A stretch of DNA of 64,000 bases from Heliopora coerulea (taxonomy: Eukaryota > Cnidaria > Anthozoa > Scleralcyonacea > Helioporidae). The stretch lies in assembly GCA_030142905.1 (NCBI GenBank), contig JASJOG010000041.1:1297501-1361500 (forward strand). Direction: 5' to 3'. The notes below the pieces were generated by a model. That model had not been told where the DNA came from, did not search any database, and was given only the letters and a program-made list of their open reading frames with translations. Made by a program: the position numbers and the translations under genes. Numbering within the stretch: position 1 is the stretch's first letter; every line of letters starts with the position of its first letter. Shown here piece after piece: positions 20,191-30,363 of this stretch.

Positions 20191-21409
20191 AAAACCATAT
20201 TAAAATAGATTGCTAGCTGTTGTCCCATCGATACTGTGATAACTTTACTTGTCGCGGTTTTGGCAAATAAAAAGAAACAACGAAGAAAAAAATAAGGATG
20301 TTTACAACTGAGCGCAGAAATAAGTGTAGTATACTCCTAGAGTTTTCCGTTGAGCTTGAAACTTAGTCAAGAATTAAAAAGTTACAACCGTGATTTCATG
20401 ATGAACATATTAATATATGGCTGCATCTTATCACGAAATTTTGCTCGAAACCCTTTTACGTCGCATTATTACCTAAACACAGAACATGTTTATCCAAGAA
20501 TAGATCCATTTTCTGGCAAAAAAAATCCTTTAACCTCAATGGTGTTGATCTGCACGGAAACCATTTCAGTTCCTAATTTTAGTTTCTCTGCCTTGGAAGA
20601 TGTGTTTACGATGGCAGATCACGAATGGTGAATTAGTCTTGAAAGGAATTTATTTCATTGCTGGCAGTTTGAAGAATTTCAAGCAAGGTAAGAGGAGTAA
20701 CGATTAATAGAATGGTGTTGATATTGATTACAAACCTGAGACATGAAACATCGGAAAGACTTGACAAAATCTCACAGAAAGTTTCCAAGTAAAATCGTGA
20801 AACGGCGTTGATGCAAAGCAGGGTGTCTAATTTGAATTTTCTTGTCAAAAACAATTTTCATACGAATAAATATGTAGACGGACAGGTTGGGAATCAAATA
20901 AAAAGAACTAAGAAGACTTCTAGGGTAAACAAACACTCTTCAAAGAAAACTATTCGTGGAACGGTAACTTGGCGAGCAAGTATTTCGTTAGAGCAATCAT
21001 TTAATAACTTTGTTCAATAAAGAAGTTACGGAGACGGATGAAAATTCTGAATAATATCTGCACACCTGCCAGCTGTGAGACAATGCACACGAGCTTGTTC
21101 ATAAAATATCGGGACAGCTGATAATAAGCAGAACTATTTGTTTATTCCATGGGTTCGTTTTGTGAAAATCATCCTCAGGGTAACATGAAGAGAATATTTA
21201 ATGAAATATTTAATATTATTCAATATTTAATGAAATATTCTCTTCGGTTAAGTTTAGTCAGCTTTATCTCCCACATGGAGTGGGAAATTATTCAGAACTT
21301 ATTTGACAGTATATTCATTATATTAAGCAAAGAATATCATGATTTCCCCCAACGAAGTACAAACTATCCTAATGTAACATTTTCACGTGATGGTACACGC
21401 GTGAAATGT
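20191..21409. other. 3' flank of the second coiled-coil gene
   Basis: No gene is seen. A minus-strand AATAAA lies at 21146-21141, about 265 bases beyond the stop of the gene at 21410. An AT-rich imperfect palindrome built from AGAATATTTAATGAAATATT occupies 21189-21243. Confidence 0.45.
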
Positions 21410-24400
21410 TCAGAAATCTTTACTGAGATCACAATAATCTCTCGTAATTCCCAGAGCTTGCCTCAACCACTCAACCTCTGTTTTCATAACACTACTGCTT
21501 AGTTTTAGTTTTCTCAGCTCTGAATTTTTATGTCTAACTTTCTCTGAATATTCGTCAATGCTTTTCCGGTAATCTTCACAGACTTTCTCTAAGTCCTCAT
21601 ATTGCTGTTGAAACCGCTTCACATCGGCCTTTGTCTCATCCAATTCTCTGAAGATTTGCGACTCATAATCCTTTGCTTGTTGTGATTTCAGTTCCAATAA
21701 TTTCTCGATACATTTCTCGTAACCTGCAGGATTTTCTTTCAAAACTCTCGCACAATGTGGACACGAATCCGAAGGGATCTTATTGTTCTGAACTTTTTCC
21801 TGGAAGTCGTTCAAAGATTTCCCATAAACTACGTCCAGTTTCAATGACTCTGATATTTCATGAAGTTTCGGTTCGTCTAAACCTAACTTTCCTGGTCTTG
21901 TGTCATGCTTGTTGGAATCGTTTTCCTCTATCAACCCTTTGGGATTAAAAAAGTCGAACGGTTTCCCATCCTGTCGCGTATCTGCGTTGGAATCAGTTCC
22001 TACGAAACTATTCGTACGCGTCAAAGGTAAATTCCCATTGTAATCCTTCTGAAACACCGCTATAGGATTCCATGAAACACCCTCCATTCGCGTTGCATGT
22101 TGTTCCTCGGTTTGTTGGTTACCAAAGTCATTTATTACACTGTGTTCCTCTGATCCACCATTGTCTACGACGCTCTCGTTCAGAAAGATCAAATCTTTCT
22201 CATTATTCCAATCACTTCTATTGCATGTAGACTTATCATTTAAATTTAAACGTGGACTACAATTGTCAACGACTAAAGACCGGTATAGGTTCACCACATG
22301 AACCAAATCCTTATCATCGTCGTCTTCCTCGTCATTGTCAACCACTTGCTTCTCACTGTCACCCTTTTCATTTCCATGGTCACCTTCGTGATCCTCACTG
22401 TAACCAACTTCGTCCCCACTATCACTCAGTTGTTCGTCACTGTCATCCTCTTGCTCCTCACTTTCGCCCACTTGCTCCTTTCTGTCATCCTCTTGCTCTT
22501 TCCTGACACCCACTTGCTCCTTTCTTTCATCCTCTTGGTCCGTTCTGTAATCCTCTTGCTCGTTACTGTCATCCTCTTGCTTCTTTGTGTCACCCTCTTG
22601 CTCCTTTCTGTCATTCTCTTGGTCCGTTCTGTCATCTTCTTGTTTCTTACTGTCACCCTCTTTCTTCTTTCTTTCACCCTCTTGCTCCTTACTGTCACCC
22701 ACTTGCTCATTTCTGTCACCCTGTTGCTCCTGACTTTCACCCTCCTCCACGATACTGTTACCCTCTTTCATGTCACCATTACCCTCTCCTTCCTGACTGC
22801 TACCCTTATTCCTGCCATTTTGACTCTGTTCCTTCTCACTGTTCTCCTCTGTCTTGACCTCATGCTCGACCAATAATTTGTCGACTTTCTTCTTCAGCAG
22901 CACGGGTCTTTCATGTCTTGCTTCCTCATTTTCATCTTCCTTCTGTTTCTCTTCATTCTTTTCATCTCTTTCACCATCCAACCTCTTCATTTCCCTCTTT
23001 CCATCCTTTCCTCCATCTCTTTCTGGTCTATCGATTCCCGACTGTTTCTCATCGAAATCCAAATCACCATTTCCCAATTCCTTCACTTCCTCTGTGGTCA
23101 ACAATACGGATTCTTGACCGACCATTCCTTTGGCAGCCCCACAAGCCTGCAATCTAATCTCCTTCTTGTTATCTTCCAGTGTTGCATGGGCCTCTGCATC
23201 CGACAGTGGAATCCGGCATTCTTTCTCCTTATACTCAAAACAGGAAACACTTTCAAACCCTTCCAGACTGGATCCAGAGACGCTTCCTTCTTCCTCAACG
23301 CTGCCTTCGCCCAGGGTTCCCAACGATTTCCAGTTTTGTTCACCACGACGTTGAATCAATTGGCTCTGCACGTCGGCAAGTTCCAGACTATCTTTCAACG
23401 ACTGTTTCTTGCGATACTTCGGTTCGTTTATATCAATTTTAGTCAAGTACTTCTCGATTTCGTCTTGCTTCACCTCTAACCCTGACTCTACCAGGTCAAA
23501 ACTACCCATAAGAACGCGCCTCCATTTAGTTTGCCAGCAGTTGCAACACAACTCTTTTTGAGAATCTACACTGTTCCAAGAATATACACCCCAGCTGTGA
23601 CTCAGAGGGTCCCCGGTAGGAGAACCAGGATGGTTCTCTGCGTTTTCAGACTCGCTTAGTTGATCTTGTAGCTTTCCAATAGTCTGTTTATTTTCCACGA
23701 TGATTTTCTGTAATTTGGCGAGAACGTCGCTGATCGTGTGGAACTCTTCTTGGTACTCCTCTTCAGTCAACAACAAAATGCCAGTCACCCAAGACTTGAT
23801 CTCGGCGCAATGATCGGCAATCTGTTGACGAAGATCTTCGTTACCTCGTCGTAACTCCTCGTTCTTCCTCTCTAGCTCAGCTAGCTGGAGCCTCGAAGCT
23901 TCTTCAACGGACAAGAAAGACTTGCTTTGGCGTCTAAGCTGATCGGTTAAGTCCTTCTGAAAACTTGCGCGCAGAACACAGACCTCGTCTTCGCCTTGTT
24001 CCTTCGCCATTTCAACCTCACACTCCAAGGTTTTGTTTTTTCGACGTAGTTTGTCTATCTCGAGCTGAAGCTCGGCTAGCGCTTCGCGACTCTTCGTTTC
24101 AGCTCTCTCCTGCTCTTCCAGGATGTCTTGCAAGTCTTTCGTATCTTGTTTGTGTTTCCTCTTCCAGTGTTGTACTTCGTCGTCTTTCTCTTTACACAGC
24201 AATTGATAACTCGTCAATTGTTCCTCAAGGAGCTTTACCAAAGCCTTTCTCTCAACGTATGCTTCCATCAATCCATCCTCGTCGTCGCTCGCGTTCCTCT
24301 CACCTTCGATCCCCTTTTCTTCCATTCGTTCCACAAACTTCACCAAGCCTTCCTCCAGGGTCTCCTCTGTGGGGATCTCATGAAATAACCTTTCCTTAGT

Positions 24401-26116
24401 TGAACGATGTTCTTCTCTCAAGTTATCTATCTGGCCGTAAAAGTGAGGACATTCGTCTTGGAATTGATCTTCATTCACCCCGTACGGTCTTGCGTGTCCC
24501 GCTACAATTCCTACGTGACTGGAAATCTTTTCCGTGGGGGAGGCCAGCTGTCCAGTGTGCTTAGACAAAGCAAACTGTTCTTCAGCAGTGCGTGGTTCAT
24601 TATCTCTGAAAATTGTTTTCCTATTTGGATTCTTTTCTCCACCGGTCGAGAATTGAGCAGTTGGGACATCTTCGTTCGCGTTTGACGCATGGCTTACGTC
24701 CAAGTTATCAACCCCGATGTTGTCGACATTGGGAACACTACAATCTGGAAGGCCACGTTGTCCTGGAACATCCAGACTGCTTGAGTTATTCGTAAAACCT
24801 TTATCCTCAAACCCGGCGATAACTGACTGTAACCGCTCACTGATGTACTGGCGCGCTGCCTCTCCTCCTGTTTCACTCTCCGTGTACTTTCCTGCGAGAC
24901 TAGTCACGAGTTTATCAATTTCGAGAAGCTCTTGCAACCGAGTGGCTTCGTTTTGCTGTAGATCTTTGATCACTTGTTCCATAATAGCCTCTTTTCGTGA
25001 CAATTTCTCCTCTAGGTTGTTTTTCGAGAGCTCTAACTCTCTAATAATCATTTCTCGCTTATTCAGCTCCTCAGCGTACATTTCGTCCTTTTCTTTCGAG
25101 TCGGCATCTACTGCGTCACGGTACATTGAAAACCTTTCTAAGATTTCGCGAACTTCGGATTCTTTCTCGGACCAAATAGTTTGCATCTCTTCGTTCAGCG
25201 AAAGAAGATCACTGAGTTCGCTTTCTTGCTTTTTCTGGTTCATTTTTGAATCTCCTTTCTCCTCTTCCACTTGACTGGCTAGGCTATCAGCCAATCGTTT
25301 TGTATCATGAACACGGCATTCAAGGCTCTCGACGTCGTTGAGGAACTCCCCCGGATCAACGACTTGTTTACTGAGCAGCCACTGAAGAACCTTATCATCT
25401 AGATCACTCACTTTTGAACTTTCGACGACTTCTCCAAAATTTTCAATCTTGAAATGAAACTCACCGTTTTTCCCTTCGCTGCCCCTAGAGCCCAAAGCTA
25501 GGCAACTCTTCTGAGGGTTTCTGTCTTTAGAAGTTGCCCACGATAGAGAACTTCTATTGATGTCTTTCACTGTAACCGCATTTTCGCTAAATTGAAAAGC
25601 TGTACCCAATACAGTTGATTTCTGCTCGAAGACAGAACCACAGGAATCCAAGAGAATGGGAGTTTCGAGTTCGATCGTCTCTTTTCGGACGTGGCGTGAA
25701 ATCAAATGTCGTGGTGAAGATCCGTTCGAGGAAAACCGCTTCTCAATGTTAAACTTGTTTGGGCCTTTATGCTGATGAGATCTGTCAATCGACAGATGAT
25801 TGTTGCAAACAGTTCCATCTAATTTACAGCAAAATAAATTGTGTGCACCACCTGCCAAAAACGAATAATTTACAAGATGTCGAGGGCTTAGGTCGCCAAG
25901 GTTTACACCGAGATATATCATCGAGGGTAAACTAGATCGCCTCTTCCGACATGTATTCATTTCTTTGGTTAGCGTCGCGGACGGATTTGTAGAAAAATCG
26001 CTCCGTTGGTGAACACTGTCAACGTCTTTTATGTCGTTTATTTCAAAGCGGACACCCGCGGGACAAGACCTGCCTCTTATCCTTCTTGAACCTTTGTAAT
26101 GATTGTAATAAGACAT
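21410..26116 (-). CDS. 1,568-aa coiled-coil protein with acidic heptapeptide repeat, unknown function
   Basis: A single open exon begins at ATG 26116 (MSYYNHYKGS) and ends at 21410. Residues 1-280 are mixed and Ser-rich without heptads. Coil begins near residue 290 (VESLECRVHDTKRLADSLAS) and recurs around 600-880. A strongly acidic, Glu/Lys/Gln/Asp-rich segment follows (about 1060-1330). Within it, about 15 heptapeptide units of the type K-E-Q-E-D-D-R run in tandem (22426-22740). A CPHC motif stands at 1452-1455, and a final coil runs to about 1555, ending LRQALGITRDYC. There is no signal peptide or membrane segment. I do not recognise the family; a cytoskeletal or centrosomal scaffold is a guess from composition. 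It shares strand and character with the giant gene 5 kb downstream, but its own start and stop make it separate. Confidence 0.75.
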   Translation of the reverse strand: MSYYNHYKGSRRIRGRSCPAGVRFEINDIKDVDSVHQRSDFSTNPSATLTKEMNTCRKRRSSLPSMIYLGVNLGDLSPRHLVNYSFLAGGAHNLFCCKLDGTVCNNHLSIDRSHQHKGPNKFNIEKRFSSNGSSPRHLISRHVRKETIELETPILLDSCGSVFEQKSTVLGTAFQFSENAVTVKDINRSSLSWATSKDRNPQKSCLALGSRGSEGKNGEFHFKIENFGEVVESSKVSDLDDKVLQWLLSKQVVDPGEFLNDVESLECRVHDTKRLADSLASQVEEEKGDSKMNQKKQESELSDLLSLNEEMQTIWSEKESEVREILERFSMYRDAVDADSKEKDEMYAEELNKREMIIRELELSKNNLEEKLSRKEAIMEQVIKDLQQNEATRLQELLEIDKLVTSLAGKYTESETGGEAARQYISERLQSVIAGFEDKGFTNNSSSLDVPGQRGLPDCSVPNVDNIGVDNLDVSHASNANEDVPTAQFSTGGEKNPNRKTIFRDNEPRTAEEQFALSKHTGQLASPTEKISSHVGIVAGHARPYGVNEDQFQDECPHFYGQIDNLREEHRSTKERLFHEIPTEETLEEGLVKFVERMEEKGIEGERNASDDEDGLMEAYVERKALVKLLEEQLTSYQLLCKEKDDEVQHWKRKHKQDTKDLQDILEEQERAETKSREALAELQLEIDKLRRKNKTLECEVEMAKEQGEDEVCVLRASFQKDLTDQLRRQSKSFLSVEEASRLQLAELERKNEELRRGNEDLRQQIADHCAEIKSWVTGILLLTEEEYQEEFHTISDVLAKLQKIIVENKQTIGKLQDQLSESENAENHPGSPTGDPLSHSWGVYSWNSVDSQKELCCNCWQTKWRRVLMGSFDLVESGLEVKQDEIEKYLTKIDINEPKYRKKQSLKDSLELADVQSQLIQRRGEQNWKSLGTLGEGSVEEEGSVSGSSLEGFESVSCFEYKEKECRIPLSDAEAHATLEDNKKEIRLQACGAAKGMVGQESVLLTTEEVKELGNGDLDFDEKQSGIDRPERDGGKDGKREMKRLDGERDEKNEEKQKEDENEEARHERPVLLKKKVDKLLVEHEVKTEENSEKEQSQNGRNKGSSQEGEGNGDMKEGNSIVEEGESQEQQGDRNEQVGDSKEQEGERKKKEGDSKKQEDDRTDQENDRKEQEGDTKKQEDDSNEQEDYRTDQEDERKEQVGVRKEQEDDRKEQVGESEEQEDDSDEQLSDSGDEVGYSEDHEGDHGNEKGDSEKQVVDNDEEDDDDKDLVHVVNLYRSLVVDNCSPRLNLNDKSTCNRSDWNNEKDLIFLNESVVDNGGSEEHSVINDFGNQQTEEQHATRMEGVSWNPIAVFQKDYNGNLPLTRTNSFVGTDSNADTRQDGKPFDFFNPKGLIEENDSNKHDTRPGKLGLDEPKLHEISESLKLDVVYGKSLNDFQEKVQNNKIPSDSCPHCARVLKENPAGYEKCIEKLLELKSQQAKDYESQIFRELDETKADVKRFQQQYEDLEKVCEDYRKSIDEYSEKVRHKNSELRKLKLSSSVMKTEVEWLRQALGITRDYCDLSKDF
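22426..22740 (-). repeat. 21-bp coding minisatellite (acidic heptapeptide)
   Basis: Units of 21 bases (plus-strand form CTTGCTCCTTTCTGTCACCCT and variants) repeat about 15 times inside the coiled-coil gene. Being a multiple of three, they encode heptapeptides such as KEQEGDR and KKQEDDS. The antisense frames are long and hydrophobic only as a by-product. Confidence 0.9.
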
Positions 26117-26950
26117 CGTAAGATGATAACAATAATATCTTTAACGATGTTACGAGAATGTACTTTTTTTGTTTTTGCGTCCTTTACTGGTTTCACTCGT
26201 CAACGGAGTTCAGTCAGAAGGACATGTACCTGTAGGCTGTATAAATATGGAAACCGAGGGCAAGGAACGGAGACTGTTTGATGATAAATCCTTTTCCTAT
26301 TAACATGGATTCCATTTACAGTACATCCCAGTTTAGTCAAACATTTGATTCTCTTCGACCAGCTTGCAACTAATCATCGTCACAAGTTCGACCCACTTGA
26401 TTACACGATCACAATTCACGGTCTTCTTGCACGGAGAAACTGTTCAGCAAAAAATCAAACATGAACGGCATTCAACGCTACACAAACTATTAAATATGCA
26501 CATATTAACAAGAAGCGAGTGTTCTTATTCTTAAATCCTCACCAAGCCAGTACCCATCATCAACGGATATTCGGAATGCTTAATTTTCAATCGGATAAAG
26601 CTTCCTAGTTATTTAAGAGATAGCATTTAGAAAATAATTGGGTTTTTTGTTAAAATAAATGGGTTTTTTTTAGATGGAAACGGCATGGTTTCTCATTGAA
26701 AAGGACGCTAACAATAAGGAGCTCACAAAAATACGATGCGGCCAGACAATGTGATTTCCCCTTCAAAACAAAAGAAATGACTAATTTGTAGTCCCTGGAG
26801 CATTCTTGTAGGTGTCGCGGCTCCACACAAGAGCGATTCCATGTTTCAAAGATTACGCCGGCACTCAAGACACGGAAAGACTTGGGTTTTATGTAACGAA
26901 AACATGTTAATCCACCAACTAGAATTCCTTTCCTAAAAATATTTGGAAGA
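26117..26950. other. upstream flank of the 1,568-aa gene, no gene seen
   Basis: This presumably contains the promoter and 5' UTR. The sequence is AT-rich, with no recognisable ORF and no clear core-promoter motif. Confidence 0.4.
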
Positions 26951-26974
26951 GAGAGTGAGAGAGAGAGAGAGAGA
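26951..26974. repeat. (GA)n microsatellite
   Basis: A run of GAGAGTGAGAGAGAGA-type dinucleotides about 24 bases long. Confidence 0.85.
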
Positions 26975-27089
26975 ACGTCCTGATTTTAGTATGTGTGGGT
27001 TGCTTCATAGACGTAAATTTTAAAGTGATTTGTCCAATTGCGTCGGTGTTGCTGCTTTATCAGGGACCTTAATATCTACAACGTCAACT

Positions 27090-27735
27090 TGAAGGACGAC
27101 GACCTTTAAAATTTCGGGATTTTAAGAAACCACGGTTGATTGACCACCGTGCTTGATACTTGTAACTTGTTTTATGACTCCTAAAACACTCCAGTTCTCC
27201 TAAAACGATTGTAATATTGGGCTGAATTCAATCTTAAGTAACAGCTTTTTTCACTCCGCGAGATAACGTCGTCCTTAAGGCGTGAAAACGGTCTGGGTAA
27301 CGTTGTATGCACAAAGACGACGGAGTTGTGTATGCTCTGGGGAATAAAAATTATTCATTCTCTTTGTTTTGCATGAAGAATTCTTTTGTCTCAAAGGACG
27401 CGTCGTCGAAGTTGATGTCTTAGATCTTAAGGTCCCTTTAAAATGTCGGCATTCAAAGAAACGACGTTTATTAACCATCGTGCATGATACTTGTGGCTTG
27501 TTTTCTGAATCCTAAAACGCTTCAATCCTCCTAAAACGACTGTAGTCTCCGGTTGAATTCAATCTTAAGTCACAGCTTTTTTCACTCTGCGATCTGACGT
27601 CGTCCTGAAGACATGAGAATGGTCTGGGTGACGTCGTATGCAGAACGAAGACGGTGATAAGAATGCTCTGGAGAATGAAAACTGTTTCTTCTCTTTGTTT
27701 TGCATGAAGAATTTTTTTTGTTTAAAGGACGTTTA
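27090..27735. repeat. tandem duplication, period about 331 bp
   Basis: CCTTTAAAAT at 27103 recurs at 27435, GAATTCAATCTTAAGT recurs, and GCATGAAGAATT at 27371 recurs at 27702. The two copies are roughly 80-85% alike by eye, so the duplication is old. No conserved ORF is shared between copies, so a non-coding repeat is most likely. Confidence 0.8.
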
Positions 27736-28925
27736 ATGACAAACTACAGAGGACGATGTTTGAAGTCTGATTAACCAGCTGTACATAAATTATCCTCACA
27801 ATGCTATCATACTAGGTGCGCGCCCTAGTCGTCTATGGCAAACGATGTTCGCATAGGGCGAAACAAGATTGATTTACGCTCGCAATATCTACTAAGTTTA
27901 TTTTGAGTGCCGCAATACAAGAAATTATGATCCAACAATTTACTTGGTAAAGTGAATGCAATTCTTGGATGAAATGATGGTAACATGCCAAATTCTTGTC
28001 ATGGTGCTTCTACAAATGTACCTAGTTTAACATTTCCACTTCGGAGAATGTTGTATCAAGTTGCTGGACACGAGTTCGAACGTGTTCGGAACACTAGGTT
28101 CAAGACTGCCTGAATAGGTTAAAGTGGCGCGTAAGCCAGGAAAATTGGAGCATTATCTACCAATTACATGAAGAAAATATCAGTTCGGGCGGAGCTATTG
28201 TATTTTCATCCCAGTTAGCCAGGCTGAAGTCACCAAGGTAACCAGCCCTTCACAAATCGAGTGTCGTTAACTTATTTCCCAAATGCCTAAATAAAAAGAT
28301 TAGTTCTTAAGCCACGATCGTTGAAAGTTTTGAACTCTAGCGCTCACCCAATATAAACAGCTTAATCGATGGTATTTATTCAACAGTGCTGGGAATATTT
28401 ATTCAACAATGTTGCGAATATTACTCTAAGGTGGTCTGTCTTTGTATGGGCTCCGCGACTCTTCGGCAGACTATCCTCATGGCATTTTTTGTTGCGATTT
28501 TTTTTCTATTGCCATTAAATTGTAATAAAAATAACAACGTCATCACGGTGCTTTTAAAGAACGCCAGATTTGACTATGACTAACGCCGTAAGATTGATGT
28601 GCCGCTAAATCTGCCGAAGCTTTACCCCGAAAACATACTCGGAAGCGCAGAATACAAAGTGTAGAGGAAAAGTATGATAGAAACGACTGGTTAAAGTTAC
28701 ATGGGGCTTAAGAAGAGCGAGCCTTCAGCGGAGGGTGGTCATGAAGACCCATTTGGTTGTAAAGTGTTGAATATTGAAGGAGCATTTTACGATTAAATCC
28801 TTGGAATGGAAACCTATGTACAATGCGCACCATAATACAATCGAAAGTAAGCCCCTTTTCAGATTCTACTTGGGAATACATCTCAAAAAAAAAAAAGAAA
28901 TTCGTTGGCACTGTAAATGCAATAC
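27736..28925. other. no gene seen
   Basis: This is unique-looking AT-rich DNA. Short ORFs (for example 28386-28583) have no recognisable domain. Confidence 0.5.
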
Positions 28926-28928
28926 TAA

Positions 28929-29190
28929 AGCCTGACTCACACGTGAGCATAACCGTAAGCATAACGACAAAACAAAAGGTAAAACAAAGGAATGAAGTCA
29001 AGCCTACGACATAAGGATCGTCGTAATCATAAGCACAAGATCATAGTCCACGCATAAGCCATGAGCCGAACTAAAGACGAAAGAAAGAAAAATTCTTGTT
29101 GTTTTATCTTTGCTAGTCCTGAGGAGATATCACGTATTGTCTTCGTTGTGATCCTGTCCTTATGCTTATGTCGCTCATGTGAACCAGGCT
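28929..29190. mobile_element. Harbinger-like MITE, 262 bp
   Basis: Termini AGCCTGACTCACACGTGAGC and (inverse of right end) AGCCTGGTTCACATGAGC form imperfect inverted repeats. Both sides then continue with ATAAGCATAA-type subterminal repeats. The element is flanked by TAA on both sides, a 3-base target duplication typical of PIF/Harbinger elements. There is no transposase; it is non-autonomous. Confidence 0.65.
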
Positions 29191-29227
29191 TAAGTCTGCA
29201 CAACGGATATCTTTACAAAACAAGTAC

Positions 29228-29447
29228 CTTCATACAATGGTGACTTCCATAAAGCAGTCACCTCCATACAACGGACAATGCCATGCAAAGTACGCTTTCA
29301 TACAACGGACACCTTCATACAACGGACACCTCCATTCAACGGACATTTCCATGAAACGAACATCACTGTGCAAGACACCTTCACTCAACGAACACCACGG
29401 TACAACGAACACCTCCATACAACGACCACCTTCAACAACTGCTTGGA
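29228..29447. repeat. 18-bp minisatellite, diverged
   Basis: The unit CATACAACGGACACCTCC and variants (CATTCAACGGACATTTCC, CACTCAACGAACACCACG) repeat about 12 times. ORFs through it on both strands arise only because the period is a multiple of 3. Confidence 0.8.
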
Positions 29448-29763
29448 GAGTCGAAACGTAGGGTCATGACTAGTAACTTTTCAAGTTACGTTCAAAATAT
29501 TTCAAACCAGAATAGCGTTTACGATGCCCAACGAAGTTTATGAAGACAAAGGGAAAGCATATTCAGACATTACTCAAAAATTAATGATGTATCGCAACTT
29601 AGCTGGCAGGGGCGGATTTAGGTGGGGGCCCATATAAAAAAACATTATACGATCCGAAAACTAATATCATGTAAAATTCAAAATTCAGATTTAAAAAAAG
29701 ACAACACAGTTGAATGGTGACATTTCGTCTATATTTCAAGGATATCGTCTGACATCGTTTGGT

Positions 29764-30110
29764 TTGGAGGGAAGGATGGAAGGAAAGAAGGAAGGAAGGA
29801 AGGAAAGAAGGAAGGAAGGAAGGAAGGAAGGAAGGAAGGAAGGAAGGAAAGAAGGAAGGAAGGAAGGAAGGAAGGAAGGAAAGAAGGAAAGAAGGAAGAA
29901 AGGAAAGAAGGAAGAAAGGAAAGAAGGAAGAAAGGAAAGAAGGAAGAAAGGATGGAAGGAAGAAAGGAAGAAAAGAAGGAAGAAAGGAAGAAAGGATGGG
30001 AGGATGGGAGGAAAAAAGGAAGGAAGGAAGGAACAAACAAACAAACAAAGGAAGGAATGAAGGAATGAAGGAAGGAACGACGGAAGGAAAGAAGGAAGGA
30101 AGGAAGCCAT
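29764..30110 (+). repeat. GGAA/GAAAGGAA polypurine tract, about 345 bp
   Basis: This is an almost pure purine strand of GGAA tetranucleotides with GAAA and GGAT interruptions. Apparent proteins of Lys-Glu-Gly-Arg (plus) or Phe-Leu-Pro-Ser (minus) are artefacts. Such tracts can form triplex DNA and contain ETS-type GGAA cores; neither role is shown here. Confidence 0.95.
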
Positions 30111-30322
30111 GGTGGAAGCATGGAATGAAATAAGGAAGGAACAAAGGAAAAAAGGCTTATTTCTGCAAATCAAACATTTAAAGCCATTGCTAGAATGTCA
30201 CTTACATTTCAAGGCCAGTTCCAGTGAACATTATTTCAAATAAATTACTTTGAATTCATGCATATGCTTGGAAAACTGATTGCACTCTTCCATTCCATCT
30301 CTCTTCAGAACAAAGATTCTTA

Positions 30323-30328
30323 TTTATT
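30323..30328 (-). terminator. AATAAA polyadenylation signal of SWSAP1
   Basis: TTTATT on the plus strand reads AATAAA on the minus strand, about 36 bases past the SWSAP1 stop codon. Confidence 0.6.
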
Positions 30329-30363
30329 ACATAGTAGTTTTAATTTCACCTACCTTACAAAAG

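Noticed and set aside
22298..22876. 192-aa hydrophobic plus ORF that looks like a membrane protein
   Set aside because: It is the antisense of the acidic heptapeptide repeat in the minus-strand coiled-coil gene.
29599..30173. ORFs of Phe-Leu-Pro-Ser and Lys-Glu-Gly-Arg repeats on both strands
   Set aside because: They come from the GGAA polypurine tract and have no non-repeat coding part.
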